A stretch of 64,000 nt of DNA from Lepiota brunneoincarnata (Eukaryota; Basidiomycota; Agaricomycetes; Agaricales; Agaricaceae). Below the pieces are notes generated by a model. The model had not been told where the DNA came from and searched no databases. It saw only the letters and a program-made list of their open reading frames with translations. The DNA is taken from assembly GCA_023014365.1 (NCBI GenBank), contig JAEBUN010000012.1, forward strand, positions 186,001 to 250,000, in the 5' to 3' direction. The position numbers were made by a program, and so were the translations under genes. This document shows, piece after piece, positions 33,370-46,447 of the stretch; within the stretch, counting starts at the first letter, position 1; every line of letters starts with the position of its first letter.

Positions 33370-35306
33370 TCAAGCTCTTGCGCACGGCCGGGGAATGGCC
33401 TGATTGGGCTTAATGAACGATGTCAAGAGGAGTTGAAATACAGAAAGCTCACCAAACACGATAACTGGTCCCCAAGCTGCCAGTAAAAGGGCAAAATGCT
33501 GTGTCCCAAGAGGGGTAGGGCTGGATCGATGTGTCGCAAGATCAATTATAGTAGAGATACAAGTCAAAATCTGTACTGCACAGAAGGCACTTGGAAGCAA
33601 GGTCAGTTGCAGTTGTAGAGCTCTATGGAAGATGAGCTTACGCCTGGAACAGAATAATTCTCCAAATTGCAGGAGCAAGGTTAGGCAGGCTGCGGTTCGA
33701 TATTCCGTGGATTATGCCTAACAACCCAATTGAACGCTACCATAGAATAAAGAGTGCCTGACTTACTCGGTTGGGACAGATATTCCCTTGGCGTCCAGTA
33801 CCTCGACTCCCCAGATGTGAAATCTCCGAGCACCTCGCTTTTGTCGTCCCTAATACCCGCACCGGCAAGCACCGACTGTATCTCTACCGCTGGCTTTGGC
33901 TCCTCCACACCAACTTCACTCTCAAATCTCCGATGCTGCACCCATTGGAAATCATCCATCACCCCGGCTACTGATGCCTCTCTCCAAATGGTCCAATCAG
34001 CCCTCACCTCATTGACGACTGTGTTCCCAGCCTTGGTATTCGCGGTCCCTGATGAAACGTCCGGGTTCACGAAAGTAGGCAATGTTGATGAAATTTCCGA
34101 AGTGGCTCCTTCAGACAACGTGCCCCTCTCTTGACTCTCTATCGACTCCTTCGTGGGCGTTGGTGGCGATCTAAATGGCAAATGGAACTTCCTCTCTACA
34201 GGTGACGAAGGCGGACCCGCCAACATGAATGGCGCCGACCCTGCCGTTTTTGGACTTGGCGGATACTCATTGGCCGTGACAAATGAAGGCGAACTAATCA
34301 TAACACCAGGTGAAAGTGATCGCCGATAAGTATACACACCGGGCTCTGGTTCCTTGACCAAGAAATTCATGCTCGCTGTTTTCACAGAGCGCGGTGGTAG
34401 GTTTGTATGTCGCTCCTCGGAAGTGGTGTCCTTGCGCGTCCGTTGGATATGCTTGTTCGTCCTATACAACCTGACCAGCGATCTGATGGAGAGATACATA
34501 CAAGGTAGGGAGACAAGGAAAGGGGAACCTGCGTATCCCAGAAACCGGACCCTGAGAAACCAGATTGAGAGTTCTCGTTCAAATGAAATTCACATGGAAT
34601 AACTCACCACTCTGGGTTTGTCGAATCGCAATGCAAATCGTCTGTGGGTTTCACGGAATCAGATATCAACACGACCCCCGTATGTGCGATGGTTCCCACT
34701 ACTGGAAACACCGCTACAGGGATCAGGAAGATGTTGCGCCACTGCAGGGCTCTGACCGCCAAGGTGGCCAGTATTAATCAATTCGGTAAATTTTATCTAG
34801 TCCATTAATAACTTACGAGTTATCACCCCAAGTCTTCGGCCTCAGTACGGCGAGACTGGTGGCCATAGAAAATGCTCCCGCGACTCCCGTTAACAGGAAT
34901 GTCGCGGATCCAATGAGGAGTGTCTGGGCTACCTCTCTAACTCAGCTGCCTCCCAAAGGTTTTGGAACGAAACAGCGCTACCCACCAACACAGAAAGATT
35001 TTGGCATCAAGAATGGATCCATTTCCCAGATCATGCCTTTGTCCCGCCTTCATCCTTCTGCATAGATGACCTTAAGAACGTGACGCACCAAGGCAGAATA
35101 CCACTTGCAACACTGTATTTCCCACACAATACAACAGAGGTCCCCACATTGCGCCCACTGCTCTTCCAAATGGGATCAAAACCACCCAAGAGCTCACCGC
35201 CCCTACACTCTCCCCATGAACCGCCGTCGGGTCCGTACCCAAGATCCCTCCACTCACCTGTGAGAGCAAGCACAAACCAGACAATCTTGACGCTGAAAGG
35301 TAACAT
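33370..35306 (-). CDS. Orphan seven-helix membrane protein with long third loop (GPCR-like)
   Basis: Not matched to a named family. Hand splicing gives seven hydrophobic segments in order: VKIVWFVLALTG; AMWGPLLYCVGNTVLQVVFC; AQTLLIGSATFLLTGVAG; NIFLIPVAVFPVVGTIAHTG; FLGYAGSPFLVSLPCMYLSI; AFCAVQILTCISTIIDL; FALLLAAWGPVIVFG. Between helices five and six (about 34460-33770) lies a polar Ser/Thr/Pro-rich loop of about 240 residues that starts with basic RSLVRLYRTNKHIQRTRKD. Seven helices with a long phospho-site-like loop before helix six resemble fungal G-protein-coupled receptors, but I see no Ste3, Git3 or cAMP-receptor signature. The start at 35306 is chosen for the first helix (an alternative is 35335 in another frame), and the C-terminus after helix seven is uncertain. 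Confidence 0.6.
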
Positions 35307-36043
35307 AGTTCTTCACCAGCGCCCTTTGCGCCCATACATATAGCGATTGCTGGTAATCTATCTGGCTTGGACGGTCAGAGGTCGCTTGCCCTGTCTCTTG
35401 GGCTGGAAGAAATATGGCAGCGAAGCGAAAAGTGTTTCAAGTAACCGTTGTATAAGCAGGTGGCAAGAAAACCGGCCGTCGTTGAATTATGGGTTGACGC
35501 GAGGGGAAAATGATGGTGAGACGGCTGAGAGGGCCACCCTTCGAAACGGGGGGATCTTGTCTCTAATAGTATGATGATATCAGGGCCTAAGCCGACACCA
35601 ATGTCAACAAAACAAATTGCATGAGCTTGGAAGCTGCGAAATCGGAAAGAACATGATCAATTCCCTGTCGAGTATTCTGATCTTTGTTGTCAGAAACAAT
35701 CGTCCGCCTCTCACTGGTGCCGTGGGGTGGGAATCACTGATGATAGGAGCATGCGTATAGCGTGCCTTCATCCCTGTCATTTATTTTTGGGCATCGCAGA
35801 TGTAAAAGAAGCCCGTATTCAATGCGGTCACTGAGCTGGTAGCTTACCGATCTCCGCAAGCTGCACGGCCATTCACGCCCGAAAACTAGATGGCATATAA
35901 TAAATGTTTAATCAGAAAAACATACCCCACATAGCGTTCGCCAGGACCTCACTCACAACAACAAATACTCACGCTGGTCATCCGAAAACAATTCGCGAAG
36001 CAGATGTATAACACCCCTGAGCTGCGCAGGCGAAGAGAACCAT
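35307..36043. other. Intergenic, nothing recognised
   Basis: A 737-bp stretch upstream of the seven-helix gene and downstream of the secreted-protein candidate. Presumably promoter and 3' UTR; no motif or coding segment recognised. Confidence 0.4.
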
Positions 36044-37715
36044 TCAAGACAAATTTATTGCGTTGCCAAAGGTAGGGAAACTTCGGCTCCTCCACTCAGA
36101 ACAAACGAATGGCATCAAAGACCAGATTAGGGGATCTGCAAGGCATGACGCATTACTCCTGAGCACACACAGTGGTGGGGCCGGTTTTTGAGGGAGGGCA
36201 ACGCACAAGAATCCATCACCGGAAGAGCCTGAGATTACGTTGATAGTTATCACATTTATATTCGAGTCTGTGAAAAGGACGCCATCGGCTAGATAATAAT
36301 TATAGGTGGGAGTCTTGAACTTGTTCTTTGAATTTGTAATTGAGAGGACTCACGAATATTGACAGTGTACATGATATTCTGCGTGATGAACAGATGCATA
36401 ATTTTGCCTGCCTATCGATTGCCAATGGACAATGGACTGAAACTCACATTTCTCCTCCAGGTTCCACGGGTTACCCCTGCACTTTCACTGCGTTGGTCAA
36501 TTTCCATGGCTGTGGGGGGTAGAGACCGATCTCTAGATTGTTGACAATCACTTAGGGTCTACCACCTGCGTGTGAAAATATGAAATTCCCCCAGTACTAG
36601 CTCCAGCAACGACCACTGAAGGGGTGGACCGGTAACCTACCAACAAAAGCCAGAGTAGTTCAGATTTGTAGAGTACGTGCGCCACCTTGACCAGAAGCTA
36701 GAGTAAAGCGGATTGTCGCAGGTCCAATAGCCTAATCATAAACGTTAGCCAGGCAGCACCTTAAAAAAATGGTCATCGGGAAGTTGCTGATGGCAGAACC
36801 GATGGTGAATGTGCCTGGGAAAACCTCCGTTGTTGGCACTCACCCGGTCCCCAACTGCGTATATGACTGTCACTAGGACTGTTGTGATCAGATGAGCGTC
36901 CTTCTATGCTTCCCGTCGTAGTGGTACACCTACTGCATCTACTCGGTCAAACTGAAGAGAGGGCCGTCAGATAGGGTGGCGGAAACGATAGGAATAGAAC
37001 GATTTATTCTGCATTCAGATAACCGAGGGATTCTGCACCGGGGTTAATGAAAACTAATGATAAGTTGACCAAATTGTTCACAGCTTCTTGGCTCGCGATA
37101 TTGGATTTGGTGAGGTCCCCTGCGGGGATCGCCACAGTCTGACTTGCAACAGCTAATTCAACTTAATAATTCGGTCAGTGAGCAAATAATGATTGCGATG
37201 TCACGTGTCATGGTATACGTTCCAGGCTTCATACAGGGGCTAGTGAAAGCACCAGAATTAGCGCGGTAAACTTAGAAACCAAGGTTGATATTCACCAGTA
37301 TTGAGCAGCAGAGTTACTAAAACCAATGGATGCAGTCCAAAGAATTGTGATGCAAATCCAGAGGCCCTCGAGATGCCCTCGGTACGAGACCGTTAACGCC
37401 AAGGCTAAGGTTGTTGTTAAGTTTGATTGAACTAAGTGCTGTACCTTCGGTTTGGGTGTAGCCAGAGTTCTAAGGGGCTTTGTATCAGGCTTCGATATCT
37501 CGAAGTAGAATTGCTAACCAACTATATCTGTATTAGGAATCAGCACAAATCAACGGCGCACGATACACAGGTGCACTAACAGTAACATAGTTCTTGCTGG
37601 TCACCTGAAAGTTCGTTCATCAGCAACGATATATAGCCAACGACTCGATCGAAGTACCCAATGTAGTGAATCCAAAGATGGCAGAGATTAAAGTGATGAC
37701 AAGGAGCCTATGCAT
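36044..37715 (-). CDS. Candidate secreted protein, many small exons, family not recognised
   Basis: The minus strand opens with MHRLLVITLISAIFGFTTL, a good signal peptide. Short protein-like segments separated by plausible small introns follow: VTSKNYVTVSAPVYRAPL, VASQTVAIPAGDLTKSNIAS, PGTFTIGSAISNFPMTIF, ATIRFTLASGQGGARTLQI and INVISGSSGDGFLCVALP. The alternation of beta-strand-like stretches and Gly/Ser turns suggests a secreted beta-rich protein. I could not place every splice junction in frame, so this may be a gene with very small exons, or one that is decaying. The ends are approximate. No function is proposed. Confidence 0.4.
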
Positions 37716-38323
37716 GGTCTACATGACCATTCGTTAGTAAAGTGTCAATTTTATGTTCAATAAATTTCCTAGAGAATTGCAGGGTCGATGATGGCTGAGA
37801 GGTTTTTCAAGTCCCCCCTCTGGTATGTGCAACTATTTCGACTTGTATGAAGTCAATTCCAGGAGTGTGGCCACGAGAATATGAGGGAATGGGTGAACAG
37901 AAAACAACAGCTGACATGACCATTGGCATCACTTCTATTCGGCGGCCATGAAGGTTGTTCTGCAGTTTCCCCGAGTGATACAATCTGGTACCGTTCTGCC
38001 GCACGGCTATTCCGAGATGTCACCAGGGTCAGTGAACACACTCTTTTGCCTATACGTATAAAATTTAAGTCTTTGAGTCCATCGGATGTTTCGCACGCCT
38101 TTTGCGAGTGACACGGACATCCATCGGTTTATAAGGCCCACACTTTGACATTACAGAAGCTCCTTAGTCTGCCAACATTTGGAGGGATTGGTTGAGGCAA
38201 GCATGATTCGGTAGAGGAGGTTCTGCCTTGCTTCTACACTGGATTTTTATTATTATGGAATTAGGACTCCTGTACATGCATCAGAACCATCTCCGACAAA
38301 GAAAAAACTTCCGCTGGATAAAT
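37716..38323. other. Intergenic, nothing recognised
   Basis: Holds the upstream region of the secreted-protein candidate and the 3' flank of the tRNA-Asp gene. No other gene is recognised. Confidence 0.4.
38302..38307 (-). terminator. RNA polymerase III terminator of tRNA-Asp
   Basis: A run of six T on the minus strand, 16 nt after the tRNA 3' end: a standard Pol III stop. Confidence 0.8.
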
Positions 38324-38407
38324 CTCTCTGTCGGGGAGTCGAACCCCGCTTTCGCGCGACCGACAAGAAATGACAGGCGCGTGTACTAACCGATATACTA
38401 ACAGAGA
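38324..38407 (-). tRNA. tRNA-Asp (GTC) with a 12-nt intron
   Basis: A full cloverleaf folds on the minus strand: acceptor stem TCTCTGT/ACAGAGA with discriminator G, D arm GTAT...GTAC, anticodon stem CGCGC/GCGCG with loop CTGTCAC (anticodon GTC), and T arm CGGGG-TTCGACT-CCCCG. The 72-nt mature tRNA is interrupted after position 37 by a 12-nt intron (TTTCTTGTCGGT), the standard nuclear position. A second copy with the same mature sequence lies at 55972-56062. Confidence 0.95.
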
Positions 38408-39592
38408 TGCTTAAAGCCTTTGATGAGGAAATCAAGAATAAAGGCATAGCAGATCAATTCATAGCATCAGTATTGACTCCGAGAAGAACCACAAAACATA
38501 TAACCGGCGTCCTCTACGAAAGGCGATAATATGCCCAGCACTCGATCCTGCTATGCATCTTAAACTCATAGAAATGTAGGCGGCATTTCCGAAAAGCAGG
38601 ACTGGCACATTTAGTGAGCGCAAACTGCAAGTGGCAACGAAATGCTTGTGGAGGTCGGCTGTAAATAGTATGCCACCAATACTTATATTCCGAGTCATAG
38701 TCCACCTGTGCCGAGACACTGAGATCGGTCAAACACAATTTACTAGTTACTTCGCCAGCTTAGGTCCCCACCACTTGTAATTTGACCATTCAAAGATCCC
38801 TCCATGAACAGTGTTCTTGGTTGTTGTTTCACATACACTGGATCCTTATTTATGATGTCGTCGGGGTTGTGTGTTCCAAGGATGTTTTTTTAGGACAATT
38901 CCAGTCTTTCAAACCTGGGCGTCCATCGGACAGTTAGGAAGATCGAGTGACGTGGGGCGTATACAAGTCCGCGGTGTATCCAGTGCACGTGTGTTGGACA
39001 GTCCTGAAGGCAGCCACCCATGCACACCACCCGCACCTGTGCGAAAATGGATGATCTTGCGATCCGAACCACAGCTGGATCCTGCAGGCCAAGAAAGAGC
39101 TACAGTAAGGGCACCCCTCGTCACCAGCAACCGCGCCCGAAATTAAAACAATAAATGTCAGCGCTCAGGATGAGTGTGCTTCTTTCAGGATTCTAAAAAA
39201 TAAATCTAGCTCTTGCTTTCACTAGTATCAAAACACATGTGATTGGTTGGAGTTTTGTGGTGCTCAGAAGGTTTGCTACTGGTTCCCGTTCGACCAGTTC
39301 CGGTGGAAGGCATCATAAGCGCCTGAGGGTCATACCAACCTAACTACATAAGGAGACCGAGCTGCCGAATTCGAGATTCCCCGGTCAGATTATATAGTAT
39401 ATGCCTACGTATAGAGGGCGTAATGCAGGACAATGGATGCGTCCGCCCTTTTCGCGAGAGAAGGTGTCTTTCAAGTGGGCCTCTGGACAACTCGCAATGA
39501 TCCGGATGAGGGATGCGGTCGGATACGTGAGCAGTAGGGCATCAATCAATGATTTATGATTTTATGTGTTTCGGAACAATGTCAACTCTATT
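38408..39592. other. Intergenic, nothing recognised
   Basis: 1.2 kb between the tRNA-Asp 5' end and the listerin stop codon. Short open frames on both strands (for example 38871-39146) show no domain or signal peptide. Nothing I can name. Confidence 0.4.
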
Positions 39593-42500
39593 CTATATAA
39601 AATCCGACCGGCACAGGGGGCAACTCGACGAATGGCTTGTGTTGAACCACTATACCAGAAGAATCTCGTGAATAACTAACACAAGACGAAACCGGTCCTC
39701 CGCGCTCACCTTGTATAAACATCCAGCATGAAACTTATTTTTACACGTCTTGCAAGGCTTTTTCGGTAGACTTCCATCCATCACACTGATGATCCTGGTG
39801 GATTGCAACGTGAAGACACGTGCTAAGAGCCAGGATAGGGAAACTTACGAATAGCATATAGCGCACTCGACCTGGCCCTCGAAGTGTAGTGTCACATTCT
39901 TCTTGAAGAGGCTCAATCCATCGGTAATCCTGCCGTTCTTTGCAATTGTTCAGTGACTGGCGTAAGAGTCTTGACGGGGATCACTACTCACATGTGACCA
40001 GATTGTCTGCTGCACCGCCAGAATCCAAGCTCTCCATCTATTCTCATCTACCCCAACTCTCTTCATGTCCTTGACCTCGATTTTGTGTAGAGGCCAGTCC
40101 GACGGAATCTTGAACTTGATCTCCAGCTGGTGTTCATCTACAAGATACGAAGCGAGGACTTCGTTCACCACACTTGCCACTTTGACGGACATACTGTCGT
40201 CAGACAGTTCTTGACCCACCGGACCTTTCACGTGCGCCAGCTCTGTATCGATCAGGACGGGAGAAAAGTGCTGAGACGTATATGTCGTCACTGTCGTGGA
40301 TAGTTGTCGATCTTTGCAATCCGATAGCCACGAGTATACGAGTGATGGGACGGATAGTAGGGCACGGTAATACAGATGAGCCATCAGAAGAGGAATACTG
40401 ATGGAGTTCCCGAGTTCAAATACTAGCCACCCAGAATGTAAACAAGTATCTATGTCAAGTGGATGTGACACTTACGGTCAATATAAAACTCGTTCACTGC
40501 CCATGGATCTAATTTGAAGGCTTTCAACAGACCCTCTTCCAGGCGTAATATTGTAAGGAAACTTGGAATGAAGTTTGTAGCAATAAGGTCAAGGTTGCGT
40601 AATTGTTCGATATACCCAGACTTTACTTTGAATGACTGCATTGCCGTGACGTCAGTGAGCGACCTATCAAGAGGAGGTGCGCATACCGCTTCCTGGAACA
40701 AATCAAACACAAGCATCCACCCGAGCAAGGAGCCAAAAACATTCTATGATTCCTTCGATCAGCCTGTTCATCTGATATGTTCCGGTGGACCCACCTGCTG
40801 CCCATCTTCATCTTCTAGGTTTGTCAGGTTGACATGCCTCTGCACGATATCAAGTAGTTCTGGAGGAATCGTAGCCTTGAATGTCGACTCTGTATCAACG
40901 CCAGCTTCGATGACCAGGTACTCTGTGCGCTTCTTCGAAGCCGTCCGTAGGATGCTATATGCCATTTTCTGCACTTCCCCTGAATGTTCGGTGATCAAAT
41001 GGCACATCTAAAAGTGTAAGCCAAGAATTATTAACACACAGCTTGAGTTTGGATTAGCTACGACCACACCTTAGCCAGAGTGCACTCATCCATGAGTGAA
41101 GCGGGGGTATCCCTCAAAATAGTCAGGACAAGCTCTCGGCATATCAATCGTGGAAGCGAGAAGCTGACAGTTTCTGTCAAAGAAAACGCACGCATCAGTT
41201 GAATAGTTCACCAGGGCCTCGAGTTCAGAAGGAATGTTCGACCAACCCAACTTGACCAGCGCTAGGTCCCTGACCATCTTTAACACATTTGCTCTCCTCT
41301 GCTCCCATTCCACTCTCAATGTCTTGTTGGCCTTTACTAAATCCTCCATGGTAATAACCAACCTCAAACTTCTGGCAAGTGCCACGAGTGCACTGTCATC
41401 CGCAATTGGCGAGAGCTATAGCCAATTTAATCAAACAATCCCCGGTGAAAATCATACGGCCTCACCTCGAGGTTATTCTCCAACAAATCCCAAATAAACT
41501 CCCAGTGCGCGCCGGGCACATTCTGCAAAATCGGCGCCAAGTATCTAAACAGAAGCGTCATAGTACTCTCCACCTCCTCATCTACATCCCCTTCCTCCGC
41601 CGTTACCCATCCTTGGCAAGCCTTGATAACATTCACTGCTCGAATTTGGGGCAGGAATACCACATCAGAATCTAAGTCTGGGGCAGAAGCAGCGAGCCGT
41701 CGGAGCGTGAGCAAGCCCTCCGTGTTGACTTTACTCGGCTGGATACCGAGCAACGCTGCCGCTTGCTCGTTTCGATACCTATCCAAGCGAGGAGGTTCTG
41801 CTCCCGTGTCCGTGATGGCTGCAATTATCACCATGGATGTTTGTGGAGCTACGTGTATGTATCATCGTTTCAAAAAAGGCGGACGACGCGTCAATTTTGT
41901 CAAGCTCACCACTCTTCTCCAATTTCTTTGCCAACCCAACCCATTCCTCAGCCTCCCCAGCATCGACATCATCCAGCACTTCTTCTAACACAACCCCCAA
42001 CACCCTCGTATCCAGAACGCTGTCACTATCCACCGCAACTCTCAACACATCTTCCACAAACCTCTCCAATTCGGCATCGCCTTGGCTGTACTCCCCCGCT
42101 GCAACCCTTTTTACCACGCGCTGCCTCCATCCATCCCGCACACCATTTGCAAGTGACCCCAGGAAGAGGTAGGTCGTAACCTGTTGCGCTCTCCCAATAG
42201 TCTCACTCAGCCCACCACCCAACGCCGCCGGACCGAATACCGGGCTCACTCCCGCAGGAACCTTCTGGTAATCGCTGGCGTAGATCGAGAGGGCAATGAA
42301 GTGCCTCAGAGCCCACACGCTCTGCCTTGCTAGCTTCCTATCTTCGGAAAAGACCTGGAGCAGAGCATGGACGATCCGCGCATATGAGGAGAATCCACGA
42401 ATATCCGTAAAGTCAGGCCCAAATGTCGTGGATGTGGCGTTGGAGGATATGAGTGGTTCGGTGACCCCGAGGCTGGAATCGATAGGATCGTGAGGCAGCT

Positions 42501-45500
42501 GGCGGAGCATACCATCCAACGCTTCAAGTGACGGGAAAACATCATGCAGAAGCGAGATTTTCAACTCATGGCCTTGGACTGCAAGCACTCTGAGGATGTC
42601 TTCTGGTCTGCGAAAAACGTGTAGGTTTCCACGAAACTGGAGGTAAAGAAAGACACTCACAATGGCCGACTCTGTGCATCACTTAACATATCCCCCAACC
42701 GTATTTTCACACTGTCCACAATGCCCTCCCGTTGCTCCATTCCCAAATTCCTAATCTTCTGCTCCCAAATCCCTCTGGCGGCGTCAAACACACTCGAAAT
42801 CCCACCAGGCCCAAAAGGACTACACTCCGGTATCAGATACCCGAGTAAGAATACGTTGAGCAGCACCTCCTCAAGCAGTCCCTCTTTCCACCGAGGTTCA
42901 GAGGCTCTCATGACCAAATCCAAAAGTTCTAGAGGAGCTGCTAACTCAGACAATCCAACGTCGTCTTTTGGCTCTCCAAGTATTACACCAACTCGAAGAT
43001 TCAAGGCAGTTGCGATAGCCTCCACACAGTTGAGATAGCCGTTTCGAGAGATAAAATATTCTGGGATCCCAACCATCAGTCCGAGAATTCGCTATGCGAA
43101 TTTGTCACAAGAACATACGCACCACTCGCACCCAATACCGCTCTCACAACTTCCAAATCACCCTTCAAAACATCCGCATTTACACTCTCCGTAAGCACAT
43201 TACCCAACAGAGTATCCATGATACCATCCATGTCATCGCCCTCCGGTCTCAGATACTCGGGCAACCTACCCTTCTTTGCCGCCTGTGTCAACTCGAACGC
43301 CCCCTTCTTCGTCGCCTCGGGATCACTCGTGTTTGCAGCCGCAGACGCAATAACGCCCAAAAGTGTATGCCATAGTTCCAGGGTGCGCTGTTTGTCCTTG
43401 CGGTGCGCGAGGAATAAGAAGAGTAGTGAAGGTGATGAAGCTAGTAGGATAGCGGCATGGTTCGCAATGGCGTCGTCAAGTCTCTGGACGAAATAGCACC
43501 CGAGTCAATGCACGGTATTCCCCCATCCGTTAGAGACGACAAACCTTGGCGAAGCTCTCATCCTCAAACAACCCCTCTCTAAACTGCTCCAACATACTCT
43601 CCAAAAATTTCACCTCCCCCCTCGCGCCTTCTACCCCGTCTTCACCCATCTTCATCAGCTCATCGACCTTGTTAACAGCCGCGCTAAGCACTGTTCTCAT
43701 CGACCCCCTTATACACTCCCTCTCTTTCATCCCCTCCCTAAAATGATCGGAGAGGACTTTTAAAAAAGTCGCCACAAGCGCCGTATTTGACTTGGTCGAC
43801 TCCCTCAGGCCCGTAGCAAGCACACCCCATGCAATATCAAACAAACCCCCTCCAACCTTTGCCAACACCTCCAGATTCTGCGCCACCAACCTCGCACCCG
43901 CTCGTTCCTCCACTTTCAACCGCCCACTCTTTATCTCATCCCACATCTTTCCAAACTGCATTGTCACCAATTTCCTGGCTCCTTGCACACCACCACCTTT
44001 ACCTTCACAAGGCACCAAAACCGACCCAACAGAATCCTCCTTTGTACCATCTGAAATCAATCTCCGAGCCATGAACACTGCGCACTCCAACACAGCGGAG
44101 AGGAATGCGGCGGCAGTAGCAGCACGATGTAGCGAACTCAACGCACGACCGTCCAATGCCGCCCAGAGTGAAGTGAACAGGTCTTCAAGGGGCGTTCGTG
44201 TTCCCGACGATGCAATGATCTACCAGCAAATGTCAGGAGAATATTTGCCCACTCATGCGGGGTGGAAACTCACAGATGAAGGAATAGTCGAAAGCACGAT
44301 CACAACGGTTGGGTATCCCTGTATTGGAGATCCAGAGCATCCTAGCTGTAAGAATTGCAAGAAATCCTGGTAGGCCATCGACGGTTTCAAGATCTTCTTT
44401 TCCGATTTTTGTTTCTCTTCGTCTTCGTCCTCGTCTTCTTCACATTCAGACTCCTCTTCATCTTCCTCGCTGCCACTATAGCTTCTGATTAGTTCCAGAT
44501 CCCAACAATTTGGGAAGTCTGGAAACGAGTATCAGAGTCGTTCGATTATACTAAACTCATACATACCTTTGATAAACATCAAAAGTGGCTGCCACATAGC
44601 TGCCTGAACTAGTGCATCTGGTTCTACCCATGCAGACCTAAGCACAGCAGAACCAAGTATTGGTACGAGCGGCTGAAGACGTTCTATACATGTTCTCTAA
44701 GCACACTCAAATAAGAAAAATGGGGATGGAAAATACCTTTATGAGCCTCCATTAATCTCATCAATAACCCCCATCCTGTCTTCCTCACGGCGGGCTGGGC
44801 GAACCCGAAGCTCCCGAGACTCTGCCCTCTTTCCGCAATAAATGGTGCCCTGTCTCCGTGATGCAGTACCGTCCACAACGCAGGATTTCTCAACAACTCC
44901 ATCACCTCCGCTCCGATTTCCCTCTGGTCCAATTCTATCCGCCCTCCATCAGATCAGTCAACAGTCCTCTCGGATCAAATACCATACGTACCAAGAAACC
45001 ATTTCAGCCCACCAACACCCCCAATCCTCAACCTTGCGCCCCTATCCCCTTCATTCTCCTCGTACTCCTCCGCCTTGGCTCTCACAGGCTCCCCGTCCTC
45101 CGCTGCCTTGCGCGCGGCGGCGATAGCAGCGGCAAGTTGCTGCTGCTTATTTACCCCGCCACCCTTTCCTGTTCCACCCCCTCCAGATCGCTGGTTTCTG
45201 GAGTTGGCAACAGACAGTACCGGCGTAGGAGCACTAGGCTGCGGTGGATTCAAATAGGCATACACTCCGAGCGGGTCCAACACCGTCCTTTGTACGAAAC
45301 TGAACACAGCGCTACGCGGGGACTCGTTTAAGACAAAGAAGCTCCTCCCCTCCGCATCTTCTTCATCAGCATCGATATTTGAAGTTCCAGAACCACAGCG
45401 CACGAATCCGTCCCAAGACTCTCTACCCTCCACACCCACACTCCTTTCTACATCGTGTGCAAGCACACACCAACTCCCAAGCACACTCTCTACTTCTTCG

Positions 45501-46111
45501 CTCGTCGCTATTTCTCGCAGGTGGAACATTATTCGTTCCCTCACTTCGCGGATCTTCAATAGCCCCGCGTGAACGCTAGCAGCTAGAAGCCGGACGCGGC
45601 GTGATGGGTGGACAAATAACGGTGGAATATAATGCACCTGTCACCGAGCTCAGAAACGAAAACTGATATGTGAAAGTGGAGAACAGACCCAGGCCGGTAC
45701 CATCTCAACCAAGCTCCCTACCACATCGCTGCCCTCGCCCTCTCCTTGCACGCACCCATCAACCCAAACCGTACTCAACTCCTCCAACGCCCTCACCTTG
45801 GTCACCTGGGCCTTCTTCCCCACATTCCTCAACACCACAACCAGCTCTGGCGGAAGCCTCCTCGCAAGCCCACCGACATCTAACGGGTCCGGCTGCACCC
45901 TAGCAGGCTTCACGGGTGGAATGTATACCTTCACCCTTGGCTCCTTCTTATCCTTCTTTCCTCTCCCTGATTTTTCCTTGTTCTTGGCTTTGATTGCCGT
46001 TGGACCTTTGCTCGCTTCCGAGAGCTCGACACCGAGCGCCGTGGCGACTTTCTTTGCATGCTTTTTGCGCGTAGCAGATGTAGCTGAGGATTTGCCGTGG
46101 CTTTTCACCAT
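39593..46111 (-). CDS. LTN1: Listerin, E3 ubiquitin ligase Ltn1
   Basis: Ribosome-associated RING ligase of the ribosome quality-control complex; ubiquitinates nascent chains stuck on 60S subunits. The 6.5-kb span fits the usual 1500-1800 residues. The N-terminus ([20 protein letters not shown], then [20 protein letters not shown] and [18 protein letters not shown]) is typical, followed by long helical HEAT-like stretches (for example [18 protein letters not shown]). The C-terminus has the [16 protein letters not shown], an intron, [24 protein letters not shown], an intron, then [18 protein letters not shown] and stop at 39593. All zinc ligands of a C4HC3/RING-CH pattern are present (CxxC, CxxC, H, C, CxxC). 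Many introns of about 50 nt; no clear frame slip was found in the exons I joined. Confidence 0.93.
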
Positions 46112-46447
46112 GGTTTCGAGCTAACAGAAAGCCAGACCTGCTTTGGCCGATGAGGGTCAGCCCTCAAGTTTGTTATCACCAGTGATAATGATTTATGATT
46201 CACTGTGACGCATTCCACGTGATCCATCTCTTGAGTCAAGTATGATCGTGTTGATGCTAAACTAAACAGACAGGCGAAACACAAATGCTATCGGGATCGT
46301 CAAATTGCATAGGAAAACCAATCGAGTGAGAATTGAAAAAGGCGGCGCATAGTCTATCATCCACAATCTCCAGCCCGGCGATCAATCTCTATAAGAATAA
46401 AGTGCGAGTGCAAACAGAATGCTGCGATCTTTTCTCCATCTTTGCCT
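46112..46447. other. Short intergenic region LTN1 / OLE1
   Basis: A 336-bp gap holding the listerin promoter and the 3' UTR of the desaturase gene, both on the minus strand. No motif called. Confidence 0.4.

Noticed and set aside
43792..44373. 193-codon plus-strand frame inside listerin
   Set aside because: It is antisense to clear listerin coding sequence and has the Pro/Ser/His-rich look of a mirrored frame.
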